DNA from: Candidatus Bathyarchaeota archaeon
GTDB lineage: Archaea; Thermoproteota; Bathyarchaeia; TCS64
Assembly: GCA_030601645.1 (NCBI GenBank)
Contig: JAUWBQ010000099.1
Location: 1-6,559, forward strand
Length of the DNA: 6,559 nt
Reading direction: 5' to 3'
Shown here piece by piece: positions 1-6,110 of this stretch; position 1 is the stretch's first letter, and the number at the start of each line of letters is the position of its first letter. The position numbers and the translations under genes are program-made. The notes beneath the pieces were generated by a model. That model saw only the letters and a program-made list of their open reading frames with translations, was not told where the DNA came from and did no database searches.

Positions 1-1591
1 CGAGTTCCTCTATGACCTTGTCCCGACCCATAGTGGAAACGAAAGGTCCGAACCTCGGCCCCCGAGACTGTCCGAGAAGTATCCTGTAGAGCAGCTGGAA
101 GAGGTCTCTGGGACGGATGTCCTGGGCTCGCGCCACTTCGAATACTGAACTCTGATAACCCTCTTCGTCAGAGGTTCTATTAAGGGAGGATATGAGGGAT
201 CTCACGGCGGCTTTTTCTTTGCTCGATAGCGTCACCTTCCGGATCTCCGGCTCGCCGAAGTCCTCGATCCAATTAACCGCAAAAGTGATCCTCTTTTCGA
301 GTCCTCTATCCCCCTCATTGAGGCTTCCGTAAGCTTCCAGCTTATCCCTGATGAACTCGGCCCGAATGCCTCTGGGTGCAACCTTCGCGAGGTTCAGCAT
401 GAGGTTATATGCGATGTGGGTGTCAGGCTCCTCGGGGGGCTTCAGCATCCAACAATACTCGTAGAGGCCCTTCAGCTTGGCCTCCTCCATCTTGTCGTTG
501 ATCTTCTTTCTCCTGAAATAGACCTTCTCCATCTCGTCCAGCTCGTCCATGTGGGGTTGTATCTCATCGACCGAGCCGCTCTTCGTCCCGACGAACCTCT
601 TCAGGATCAGTAGGTTAAGAGACTGGGGGGAGCCGTACCTGTACCACACCTGGGGCGTGAAGACGTTGCCCGCGGACTTTGAGATCTTCTTGCCGCCCCG
701 GTCCAGGAACATCTCGTATTGAACGTGCATCGGGGGCTCCCAGCCGAGTATCTCCCGGCAGATCCTGTCGTTCACCCTCACGGAGTCGGCGATGTCCTTC
801 CCGTAAGCTTCGAACCTTATGTCGAGCGCCCGCCACCTGGCGGAGAACTCGACCTTCCAGCTCAGTTTCCCCTTGCCTGCGAGCATGTCGACCTCGCCTT
901 CGTGGCCGCACCCCTCCAGCCACCTACCCTTGACCTCCATGCCTTCGCAGCGGTACATCGCCTTGTGCTCCTCGGGGAGGTACCCGTAGGCGTTGGTTGT
1001 GTAGATGCGGCCGCAACTCTCGCAGACCGCGAAATACGGAAGAGTCTCCGTGTATTTCTCCTGGCCCAGCTCCTCTTTGATTATCTCGCCTACCTTTCCG
1101 GCGTTCTCCATGATGGCGAGGATCTCGTCGTTCAGTACGCCCTCCTGGTAGACCTCGGTGCCGGATCTGAAGTTGTAGTCAGCCCCGCTGATCTCCACCG
1201 CCTCCAAGAGGAGGGATGTGATGTGGGCGCCGAAGCTGTCGTGGCAATCCCCCAGCACATCGGGGATTGATGAGACAGGGTATCCGAGCCATTTCTCCAT
1301 CTCATCAGGCAGTCCTGCTGGGACCTTCCTGAGGCCGTCTTTGTCGTCCGAGAAGGCGATGAGCTCGGCGTCGTATCCTTGGACCCTCACGCCGTTGGCC
1401 ACTGCGTGGTTCCTCAGGACATCCGCCAGGCTTCCTATGTGGGGGATACCGGAGGCGCCGAGGCCGCTCTCGGTCCTGATGAGATCGAGGCTTCTGCCGA
1501 GCTTCTTTTCCCTTTCAATCAGTTCGGAAGCCGCTTTATCGTACCATGTACCTCGGCCTATGATATCTGGGGAAATATGACCCTTACTCAA
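1..1591 (-). CDS. lysS: Lysyl-tRNA synthetase, class I (3' end cut by window edge)
   Basis: Charges tRNA-Lys with lysine using ATP in the cytoplasm. The reading frame runs open for 530 codons to the window edge. Seen in the sequence: an N-terminus reading MSKGHISPDIIGRGTWYDKA, typical of archaeal class I LysRS; the class I HIGH-type motif as HIGS (residues 51-54, after GASGIP); a Cys pair C190-x2-C193 with further Cys and CGH downstream, suggesting a zinc-binding insertion; and the KMSKS-type motif as KISKS (302-306, after DRGGK). The C-terminal helical part continues to the edge and, by family length (about 510-550 residues), is nearly complete. Only one start fits: an in-frame TAA lies two codons upstream, so the TTG at 1591-1589 is the first initiator and sits just before the conserved region. 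The gene is divergent from the rhomboid gene. A tRNA-Lys gene lies about 4.5 kb away in the same window; functional pairing is obvious but co-regulation is not shown. Confidence 0.95.
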   Translation of the reverse strand, partial: MSKGHISPDIIGRGTWYDKAASELIEREKKLGRSLDLIRTESGLGASGIPHIGSLADVLRNHAVANGVRVQGYDAELIAFSDDKDGLRKVPAGLPDEMEKWLGYPVSSIPDVLGDCHDSFGAHITSLLLEAVEISGADYNFRSGTEVYQEGVLNDEILAIMENAGKVGEIIKEELGQEKYTETLPYFAVCESCGRIYTTNAYGYLPEEHKAMYRCEGMEVKGRWLEGCGHEGEVDMLAGKGKLSWKVEFSARWRALDIRFEAYGKDIADSVRVNDRICREILGWEPPMHVQYEMFLDRGGKKISKSAGNVFTPQVWYRYGSPQSLNLLILKRFVGTKSGSVDEIQPHMDELDEMEKVYFRRKKINDKMEEAKLKGLYEYCWMLKPPEEPDTHIAYNLMLNLAKVAPRGIRAEFIRDKLEAYGSLNEGDRGLEKRITFAVNWIEDFGEPEIRKVTLSSKEKAAVRSLISSLNRTSDEEGYQSSVFEVARAQDIRPRDLFQLLYRILLGQSRGPRFGPFVSTMGRDKVIEEL

Positions 1592-1635
1592 TATTTAGAC
1601 CCCGTTTATTCACCCTTGGGATATGCAAAGACCTG

Positions 1636-1645
1636 TAAATATCTT
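1636..1645 (-). promoter_or_regulatory. Candidate TATA box for lysS
   Basis: On the minus strand this reads AAGATATTTA, an AT-rich block resembling an archaeal box A. It lies about 45-54 bases upstream of the TTG start, so transcription would begin near 1613-1616 and leave a leader of roughly 22-25 bases. No clear BRE purine tract was recognised. This is assigned by position and composition only. Confidence 0.35.
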
Positions 1646-1674
1646 CCTCATGCGTGGCTCAGCGTCGCCTTTGA

Positions 1675-1697
1675 ATCTCGATCGCTTTCATCTCGAT
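1675..1697. repeat. Short direct repeat ATCTCGAT x2 in divergent spacer
   Basis: The octamer ATCTCGAT occurs at 1675-1682 and again at 1690-1697, 15 bases apart start to start, between the candidate lysS promoter and the rhomboid gene. The second copy runs into a T6 tract (1697-1702). The spacing is more than one helical turn. It could be a paired protein-binding site or chance; nothing else in the window repeats it that I noticed. Confidence 0.25.
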
Positions 1698-1741
1698 TTT
1701 TTCAGGCCAAGTAACCATTGTATATGTCGTCTATGATGTCG

Positions 1742-1748
1742 TTTATTC
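1742..1748 (+). promoter_or_regulatory. Candidate TATA box for the rhomboid gene
   Basis: TTTATTC lies about 50 bases upstream of the GTG start at 1795, giving a predicted transcription start near 1770 and a leader of about 25 bases. A second AT-rich box, TGTATATG (1719-1726), is an alternative that would start transcription near 1748. The sequence alone cannot choose between them. Confidence 0.3.
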
Positions 1749-1794
1749 TCTACGTGGGGTACTCGAAGATTGGATCGGTCGTCAGGCTTAAACA

Positions 1795-2514
1795 GTGCAA
1801 CCTCCCTATCTCTTCGAGCACATGGACGAGGCAAGTGAGAGAAAGCCGACACCCGTTATCACGTATCTCCTCATGGCGTTAATGGTGTTCCTCCAAGTCT
1901 ACTTGAGTCTGCTCCCCTCGGCCAGGGCCCTCCACATCTTTGAGACTTATTCTCTGATGCCTGTCCGACTCTTAGACGGCGTTTTCCTGGATAGCATTGT
2001 GTCCTACATCTTCATGCATGGTAACTGGGTCCATCTCTCCGTGAATGTAATAGCCTTGCTAGGCGCCGGGATAATCGTTGAGAGGGACATCGGCCATCTG
2101 AGATTTCTCATTCTTTTCATAGTATCCGGCGTATTAGCAGGTATAGTGCATTGCTTCCTCAACCCCCTGTCGAGTGTTCCCCTCATAGGTTCCTCGGGGG
2201 CCATCTTCGGTATTATTGCAGTCTTGTTTCTCTTCATGCCCTTCAAGTTGACCTACGCTTTGGTCGTCCCCCTTCCCTCCGTCGTTGTGGGTCTGATGCT
2301 GGTCCTGGTTGAATCGTCTGCGATATGGATAGCCAACGACATCGCAATCGCCCACGACGCCCACATCGTGGGATTCCTCACAGGGTGCATCTATGCCTTC
2401 ATCACGGACAAGAGGAGAGCGCTAAAAGGGCTCATCGTGGCTGCCGCAATCCTCGTTTTGATGTATTTTATTAGCCTCTATTACGGCGTTCCTCTAGACA
2501 CCTTCAAGGGATGA
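1795..2514 (+). CDS. Rhomboid-family intramembrane serine protease
   Basis: Predicted integral membrane protease of 239 residues that cleaves transmembrane substrates within the bilayer. Seen: a first hydrophobic segment at about 21-41; the motif HGNWVHLSVN (75-84), matching the rhomboid H-x(4)-H-x(3)-N signature; the catalytic serine in GSSG (Ser134); and the catalytic histidine in DAHIVGFLTG (His190), followed by another hydrophobic segment (about 212-231). Around six to seven membrane segments are visible, and Ser, His and Asn are all present, so an active protease is likely rather than an inactive iRhom-type protein. The start is uncertain: GTG at 1795 gives MQPPYLFEHM, and the ATG at 1822 would drop nine residues; neither has a good Shine-Dalgarno. 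The 3' end overlaps the convergent HAD gene by 21 bases. The substrate cannot be inferred from the neighbours. Confidence 0.9.
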   Translation: MQPPYLFEHMDEASERKPTPVITYLLMALMVFLQVYLSLLPSARALHIFETYSLMPVRLLDGVFLDSIVSYIFMHGNWVHLSVNVIALLGAGIIVERDIGHLRFLILFIVSGVLAGIVHCFLNPLSSVPLIGSSGAIFGIIAVLFLFMPFKLTYALVVPLPSVVVGLMLVLVESSAIWIANDIAIAHDAHIVGFLTGCIYAFITDKRRALKGLIVAAAILVLMYFISLYYGVPLDTFKG

Positions 2515-3183
2515 CAATAGTGTTGGGAGAGCCCCCAGGTTATCAATTATATAGTCTGCTCCAGCCTCCTCGAGGGATTCACGCCTCGTGAAAAATGATG
2601 GCACTGCTATGGCTAAGACGTTGGAGGACTTTGCAGCCTGGACGTCCTTAACGCTGTCACCGACGACCACACCCCGATCTGGTTTCACACCCATCTCTTC
2701 GAAACACTTCAAGATCTGATCCGGGTGGGGCTTCATTTTGAGATCTGGTCGACGACCCACCACGGAGGAGAAATACCATCGAATCTCTCTTGCCTCTAGA
2801 ATCCACACCGCCACGGCCTGGGAGTTCGAGGTGGCGACTCCCATTCTTATCCTTTGATCAGCGATCCATCCGAGCGTCGAAGAACATCCAGGCAAGAGAT
2901 GGGAGTTCAGTGCGCCTTCCCACTCGCATGACTCGATGGCCTGATAGGCTTCCTCTTGAATCCGCTTTACCTCGGCGTCATCCATGCTGAGGGCGTTCTC
3001 TTCCCTGACCAGGTTGAGCATGTTGAAAAGGCCCTTCTCACTGAAGCGTTTGATCAACTTTTCGGGGCAGCCACACGTCAAATATGCGTCCATAGCCTTG
3101 ATGTGGGCTTTTTTCCAGTCGACGAAACCCCCGAGATTGATCAGGGTGGCATCCAGATCGAATACGACGCCTACGACCCTCAT
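2494..3183 (-). CDS. HAD-superfamily hydrolase, phosphoglycolate phosphatase-like
   Basis: Predicted soluble phosphatase of 229 residues. All four HAD motifs are readable: motif I FDLDATL with nucleophile Asp9 and general acid/base Asp11 (Ala12 replaces the usual Gly of DxDGT); motif II Thr118 in VATSN; motif III Lys151 in MKPHPD; motif IV GDSVKD with Asp176 and Asp180. The stretch between motif I and motif II (about 15-95) is helical and fits a C1-type cap as in phosphoglycolate phosphatase and beta-phosphoglucomutase relatives. The substrate cannot be told from the sequence. ATG at 3183 follows GAGAGG at suitable spacing. It lies 80 bases after the rps27ae stop on the same strand with no T-run between, so it may be the tail of the ribosomal operon. 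Its 3' end overlaps the rhomboid gene's end. Confidence 0.88.
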   Translation of the reverse strand: MRVVGVVFDLDATLINLGGFVDWKKAHIKAMDAYLTCGCPEKLIKRFSEKGLFNMLNLVREENALSMDDAEVKRIQEEAYQAIESCEWEGALNSHLLPGCSSTLGWIADQRIRMGVATSNSQAVAVWILEAREIRWYFSSVVGRRPDLKMKPHPDQILKCFEEMGVKPDRGVVVGDSVKDVQAAKSSNVLAIAVPSFFTRRESLEEAGADYIIDNLGALPTLLSSLEGV

Positions 3184-3263
3184 AGAATCCTCTCATCCCG
3201 ATTGATGGTTTTCCGATGCTGCCTCCCCGCTTACTAGCCTCAGCGAGTTTAGAATCTATCGAT

Positions 3264-3431
3264 TTATCTTCTTTGGGATTTGAACCTGGTGAAGCTACAG
3301 TGGCCACATGTGTACCTGTCGCCGTGGTCCGCCATGAAGTAGCCCCTCCCGCATCGGTTGCAGAAGGGCCGCTTCCTCTCCAGCTTCCCGTCCTTCATCT
3401 CGTACTGCTCGTGGATCTTCTTGATTGGCAT
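3264..3431 (-). CDS. rps27ae: 30S ribosomal protein S27ae
   Basis: Small zinc-ribbon protein of the archaeal/eukaryotic 30S subunit, 55 residues, the expected size for the archaeal form, which lacks the ubiquitin domain fused to it in eukaryotes. Seen: a basic stretch KLERKRPFC, then C24-x2-C27 and C42-x2-C45, the four zinc ligands, with the family-typical blocks GYFMADHGDRYTCGHC and FTRFK. ATG at 3431 follows the rps24e stop by only three bases, and its Shine-Dalgarno GGAGGAG lies in the last codons of rps24e, six bases before the ATG, so the two are translated from one message. In many archaea S27ae follows S24e in just this way. Confidence 0.95.
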   Translation of the reverse strand: MPIKKIHEQYEMKDGKLERKRPFCNRCGRGYFMADHGDRYTCGHCSFTRFKSQRR

Positions 3432-3434
3432 AAA

Positions 3435-3734
3435 CTACTCCTCCGGTTCGGGCTCTCTCTCAGGAGTCTTGTTCCTCGCGATTGTGTGCTCTGGCTCGAC
3501 CCGCATGGCTGCTTCGACGCTGTCGTAGACGTGAGCGAGCCCCACTGTCTTGTGGGTCCCCGTGTGCGTATCAAGGCGTTTAACCCATACGTTGTCCAGA
3601 TCGGTCTTCAGCAATACTGCGATCTCCCTCCGGACCTCAGACCTGCGGGGGGTCGCAGGCTCCTGGATCTCGAAGGTCACTTCCATCCGGCCTAGTAGGG
3701 GGTTCTTTTTAGTCGTCTTTAGCTCCGTCTTCAG
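3435..3734 (-). CDS. rps24e: 30S ribosomal protein S24e, apparent CTG start
   Basis: Archaeal/eukaryotic small-subunit ribosomal protein, 99 residues when read from CTG at 3734-3732. The first ATG (3686) would give only 83 residues and lose the hallmark KNPLLGR, which is in frame immediately upstream, followed by MEVTFEI and, further on, TPRRSEVRREIA and VYDSVEAAM. Back to the in-frame TAG at 3758-3756 there is no ATG, GTG or TTG. The CTG is seven bases after GGAGGAG (3748-3742), giving MKTELKTTKKNPLLGR, which matches the usual archaeal N-terminus and total length of about 100. The start therefore overlaps the dephospho-CoA kinase 3' end by 26 bases in another frame. Identity is firm; the exact initiator is inference, and an ATG lost to a sequencing error or use of another non-standard codon are the alternatives. 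The acidic Pro/Glu tail is lineage-specific. Confidence 0.92.
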   Translation of the reverse strand: MKTELKTTKKNPLLGRMEVTFEIQEPATPRRSEVRREIAVLLKTDLDNVWVKRLDTHTGTHKTVGLAHVYDSVEAAMRVEPEHTIARNKTPEREPEPEE

Positions 3735-4266
3735 TTCGGCTCTCCTCCATCCGGGCTAAGAAGTCGTCGGTCCACCCTTTCACCTCCTCCGTTACCTCGA
3801 TAACGACCATCCCCTCCCGGGGTTGACCGTACACTATCACCGATCCCAGAGGCGTCAGGGAGATGAGAGGCAGTACCAGGAGGTCTTCCTCGCCCTCAAC
3901 GATTACAGACGCCTGGCTTTTAAGGGTTACCGCCTCCTCTAGTGCCTCCCATGCCTCGGCGTCGATGGTCCCCTGCGCGTTCTTCGTGTTGATGATCTGC
4001 CTCGAACCGTGATCGAGGGGGTCCACCGTGATCCTCATGACCCTGTAATCCACGACCACGATATCCGGTTCCAAACTTGATGCGAGTATGCTCTCCGAAG
4101 TGAAATCTCCCACGACTGCGAAGAGGGGGGTCTCTCTGTCTTCGAGAAATTCTACAAGCCGTTGAACCGTCTCGGCAGGGGGGCCTCGGAAGAGGTGGCC
4201 CAGAGGCTTCTTCAGCTCCGCCCTCATGGCCACCGGGAGGACCCTGGTGATCCTCCTTTGCCTCAT
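3709..4266 (-). CDS. GTP-dependent dephospho-CoA kinase (DUF359 family)
   Basis: Predicted to phosphorylate dephospho-CoA with GTP, the last step of CoA synthesis in archaea (family characterised in Thermococcus kodakarensis). The 185-residue protein shows the family blocks in order: MRAELKKPLGHLFRG (about 14-28), VVGDF (51-55), DIVVVDYRVMR (68-78), GEEDLL (125-130), and PLGSVIVYGQPREG (139-152). Asp54, Asp73 and Glu126/127 are candidates for the acidic nucleotide/metal site; Arg75 stands where many members carry Lys. Two starts are possible: ATG at 4311 would overlap spt4 by 32 bases and add residues unlike the family, so ATG at 4266, 13 bases after the spt4 stop, was chosen. Its 3' end carries the rps24e ribosome-binding site. 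Location between spt4 and rps24e is a recurrent archaeal arrangement and supports the call. Confidence 0.9.
   Translation of the reverse strand: MRQRRITRVLPVAMRAELKKPLGHLFRGPPAETVQRLVEFLEDRETPLFAVVGDFTSESILASSLEPDIVVVDYRVMRITVDPLDHGSRQIINTKNAQGTIDAEAWEALEEAVTLKSQASVIVEGEEDLLVLPLISLTPLGSVIVYGQPREGMVVIEVTEEVKGWTDDFLARMEESRTEDGAKDD
3742..3748 (-). promoter_or_regulatory. Shine-Dalgarno that decides the rps24e start
   Basis: GGAGGAG on the minus strand, inside the last codons of the dephospho-CoA kinase gene. It is a near-perfect match to the archaeal anti-Shine-Dalgarno sequence and sits seven bases before CTG 3734, but about 55 bases before the first ATG of the frame, far too distant to serve that ATG. 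Confidence 0.65.
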
Positions 4267-4279
4267 CGGTTGGCAGCCC

Positions 4280-4462
4280 CTATCTGATCTTGAGGGCGTA
4301 GCGGCCCTCATCTTTTATTTCCATTTTCTGGGCGAGTTGCGAGCCCTCTGGCTTCAGGACGACGAGGAGCCCCGAGTAGTCGTCGCTTAGATCTGTGCCC
4401 CTGCACAAGGGGCACGAGGGCTCCTCGATGATGATCTTGCACTTCCTGCAAGCTCTGCTCAA
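4280..4462 (-). CDS. spt4: Transcription elongation factor Spt4 (RpoE'')
   Basis: Small zinc protein of 60 residues that pairs with the NGN domain of Spt5 and keeps RNA polymerase processive. Seen: C5-x2-C8 and C17-x2-C20 zinc ligands, then DLSDDYSGLLVVLKPEGSQ and a C-terminal GRYALKIR, all characteristic of archaeal Spt4. An upstream ATG (4525) would add 21 Gly/Pro-rich residues foreign to the family and lies inside rpoE'. The TTG at 4462-4460 gives MSRACRKCK directly. It overlaps the rpoE' stop as TTGA, and a strong GGAGGGGG-type Shine-Dalgarno precedes it, so translational coupling to rpoE' is likely. No Spt5 gene is present in the window. Confidence 0.95.
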   Translation of the reverse strand: MSRACRKCKIIIEEPSCPLCRGTDLSDDYSGLLVVLKPEGSQLAQKMEIKDEGRYALKIR

Positions 4463-5043
4463 TTCGCCCCCTCCTTCTCCCCCTCTTCCGGGGGTTGGAG
4501 TTCCCTGTTCTCGGCTTCGATCCAATCTAGCTTCCCCAAGAAGGGCTGCCGGGCTGTGACCCCAATCTTTCCGGAGCTTCTTCCCCGGGGGAAAGAGACG
4601 GCGACTATCCTGACCCTGAAGAGGTCTCCTCTCTGTATCGTCCGGCCGCTCTCCCTTCCCAGTAGGACCCCCTGCTTCTCGTCGTAAGAGATAAAGTCAT
4701 CCATGAGCTGAGAGACGTGGAGAAGAGCGTCCACCGGGCCTATCCGGAGGAATGTTCCAAAGTCCGCAACCTCCACGACCTCTCCCTCGATCACTTCCTG
4801 TAGCTCGGGGGAGAACGTCAGTATCGAGAAAGTGACGGGGTGATGGGTGCCGCCGTCCCCCGGGAGTATCCGGCCTATGTGATTGACTTCGAGGTCGATG
4901 ACGCTTATGACGTATCCGAGGGATTCATCCACCAGCCCCTCGTATTTCACCTTCAACTCCTCGAAGGCCGCGTCCTCCAGGGGCTGACCGAACCTCGTGG
5001 GGTCTATGCGGATCGTGTCCCTCATGGTTATCTTGTTGAACAT
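4459..5043 (-). CDS. rpoE1: DNA-directed RNA polymerase subunit E' (Rpo7/RpoE')
   Basis: Stalk subunit of archaeal RNA polymerase, the homologue of eukaryotic Rpb7, which with Rpo4 aids open-complex formation and binds nascent RNA. The 194 residues show the N-terminal RNP-like domain (MFNKITMRDTIRIDPTRFG, then DLEVNHIGRILPGDGGTHH at about 50-68) and a C-terminal S1/OB domain starting near 82 (EVIEGEVVEVADFGTFLRIG, then DALLHVSQLMDDFISYDE), ending in IGVTARQPFLGKLDWIE. Length is normal for the family (about 185-195). ATG 5043 was chosen although the frame stays open to ATG 5148, because the additional 35 residues have no counterpart in the family and a TATA-like box falls within them. First gene of the operon. 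Confidence 0.95.
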   Translation of the reverse strand: MFNKITMRDTIRIDPTRFGQPLEDAAFEELKVKYEGLVDESLGYVISVIDLEVNHIGRILPGDGGTHHPVTFSILTFSPELQEVIEGEVVEVADFGTFLRIGPVDALLHVSQLMDDFISYDEKQGVLLGRESGRTIQRGDLFRVRIVAVSFPRGRSSGKIGVTARQPFLGKLDWIEAENRELQPPEEGEKEGAN

Positions 5044-5076
5044 GCGTGGGCTCGCCTCATTTGACGTGGAACCATA

Positions 5077-5084
5077 GATAAAAG
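5077..5084 (-). promoter_or_regulatory. Candidate TATA box for the rpoE'-spt4 operon
   Basis: The minus strand reads CTTTTATC here, about 34-41 bases upstream of ATG 5043, so transcription would begin near 5054 with a leader of roughly ten bases. An AT-rich block TAAAAAAGG lies just upstream. If right, the upstream ATG at 5148 would not be on the transcript. An alternative box TTTTTAATTAA at 5161-5171 would start transcription near 5140. Confidence 0.4.
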
Positions 5085-5166
5085 CCTTTTTTATGAGAGT
5101 TTTCACGGAAATTAGTCCGCGATCGACTTTTACCCTTGACCTAAACAAGACCCCACAGACTTAATT

Positions 5167-5202
5167 AAAAAGATTCCCTATTCTTCACAAGCTTCTCGTG
5201 AA
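5167..5202 (-). terminator. Possible terminator hairpin and T-run downstream of the HTH-PRTase gene
   Basis: On the minus strand TTCAC (5202-5198) and GTGAA (5188-5184) can form a 5-bp stem around a 9-base loop, followed after 12 bases by TTTTT (5171-5167). Archaeal termination depends chiefly on T-runs, so the T5 tract may be the active part. It lies about 150 bases beyond the regulator's stop, so it would leave a long 3' untranslated end. The same T5 tract also overlaps an alternative TATA-like box for rpoE'. Confidence 0.3.
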
Positions 5203-5353
5203 CGACTCCGCCTTCTATATTCTATCCCCCTGTACCCCCCTTTGCGCTACGATCCATCCCGTTCTGGGTACTCAATGGTACAGTATCTTATCGACTAGCC
5301 ACTTCTAATTTGCATTCGATGATGAGGAGATCCCGAGGGCAAGAATAAGAAAC

Positions 5354-6076
5354 TTATATTTCGATCAAGGCCTCGAAGGAGTGCTTGCTGATACAGTCTT
5401 TCAGATAATTTTTCCACTCGTCGCCAACCGTAACAAGGACGTATATGCCGGCGATGTCGGCCCTCTGGTTCGCAACCATGTCCACGAGGGCCTTGACCGT
5501 CTCGCCGGTGCGGACGACGTCGTCGATGATGAGGATGCTGTCCCGCTTCCTGATGGATGACTTGGGCACGTACAGGCTCTGTCTGATGGCGGAGCCCCTG
5601 GGGATGTATGTCTCCTCTATGAAGTCGTTGATTCCCACCTCCTTCCTGCCCTTGGCCACGAGGAGATCGACATCGAGTAGGTTCGCGACGAGAGTGGCCA
5701 CCGGGATGCCGTCCACGGCGGCCGTGAGGATCTTGGTCACCCTGCGGCCTGCGAACTTTTCAAGGGCGTAGTTGGACATAATCTTGAGCCAGGTGATCTC
5801 CGACACCAGAGGGGTGTTGTCGAAGTAGCCTTCCTCGTCGAAGCTGATACGCTTCTTCAGCGCATCCTTGATGTTGGTGATCTCCATGAGCTTGTCGTAT
5901 AGACCTTGGGCCCGGCTGAAACTGGGGAGGACGTGACCCCTCATGTAACGGCTGAGGATGGGAGGGCTCAAACCGAGGACCACCGAGAGCTCTTGGTATG
6001 TGTGGCTCTCGCTGGCGACTTTGAGGAGGTCTGTGATCATCATCCTGTACTTCAATTCCCTGACTCTGGTTTCCAT
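5354..6076 (-). CDS. HTH-phosphoribosyltransferase transcriptional regulator (GfcR/PyrE-like)
   Basis: Predicted DNA-binding regulator of 240 residues. The N-terminal part (about 13-50) reads as a helix-turn-helix of the XRE type: HTYQELSVVLGLSPPILSRY followed by MRGHVLPS. A linker (50-95) leads to a type I phosphoribosyltransferase domain (about 98-240) with the PRPP-binding loop intact in ILIIDDVVRTGET (181-193) and AAVDGIPVAT (119-128) as the upstream core strand and loop. This arrangement is that of the archaeal PyrE-like/GfcR family; haloarchaeal GfcR controls sugar catabolism genes, while others are unassigned. It is not an orthodox orotate phosphoribosyltransferase because of the HTH. 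The PRPP loop suggests that a phosphoribosyl or nucleotide ligand tunes DNA binding (inference). ATG 6076 is preceded by GGGGGT at eight bases and lies 34 bases after tRNA-Lys with no separate promoter visible. Confidence 0.85.
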   Translation of the reverse strand: METRVRELKYRMMITDLLKVASESHTYQELSVVLGLSPPILSRYMRGHVLPSFSRAQGLYDKLMEITNIKDALKKRISFDEEGYFDNTPLVSEITWLKIMSNYALEKFAGRRVTKILTAAVDGIPVATLVANLLDVDLLVAKGRKEVGINDFIEETYIPRGSAIRQSLYVPKSSIRKRDSILIIDDVVRTGETVKALVDMVANQRADIAGIYVLVTVGDEWKNYLKDCISKHSFEALIEI

Positions 6077-6110
6077 GTCCTTTTACCCCCGTTCATGTCC
6101 TTGCCGCGAG

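Larger units (their letters stand above)
5044..5353. other. Gene-free region between the regulator and the rpoE' operon
   Basis: About 310 bases without a convincing gene on either strand. The minus strand continues the rpoE' frame open to 5148, but that extension looks non-coding. Visible here are the candidate operon promoters near 5077 and 5161, a hairpin with T-run at 5167-5202, and a G-rich tract on the minus strand (5227-5241, two runs of G). No tRNA or rRNA was recognised, and no C/D-box pair was found: an ATGATGA near 5310 on the plus strand has no partner CTGA at a sensible distance. Confidence 0.5.

Noticed and set aside
615..923. Minus-strand frame of 102 codons inside lysS
   Set aside because: Arg-rich product typical of an out-of-frame reading of GC-rich DNA; the lysS frame with KISKS covers this stretch.
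719..1270. Plus-strand open frame of 183 codons opposite lysS
   Set aside because: Lies entirely antisense to a clear class I LysRS; no recognisable domain, and GC-rich coding strands often leave such shadows open.
4267..4311. ATG 4311 as dephospho-CoA kinase start
   Set aside because: Would overlap spt4 by 32 bases and add residues not matching the family; ATG 4266 gives the usual N-terminus.
4463..4525. ATG 4525 as spt4 start
   Set aside because: Adds a Gly/Pro-rich segment that is just rpoE' read in another frame; TTG 4462 fits the family and has the Shine-Dalgarno.
5044..5148. 35-residue N-terminal extension of RpoE' from ATG 5148
   Set aside because: The family starts at a point matching ATG 5043, and the extension contains the candidate promoter and has no counterpart in known RpoE' proteins.
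5265..5285. Repeated GGTAC around 5267 and 5277
   Set aside because: Only five bases, partly explained by the self-complementary GTAC; no larger repeat unit.
5305..5320. ATGATGA as a C box of a C/D-box sRNA on the plus strand
   Set aside because: No D or D' box (CTGA) at proper spacing and no terminal stem found.
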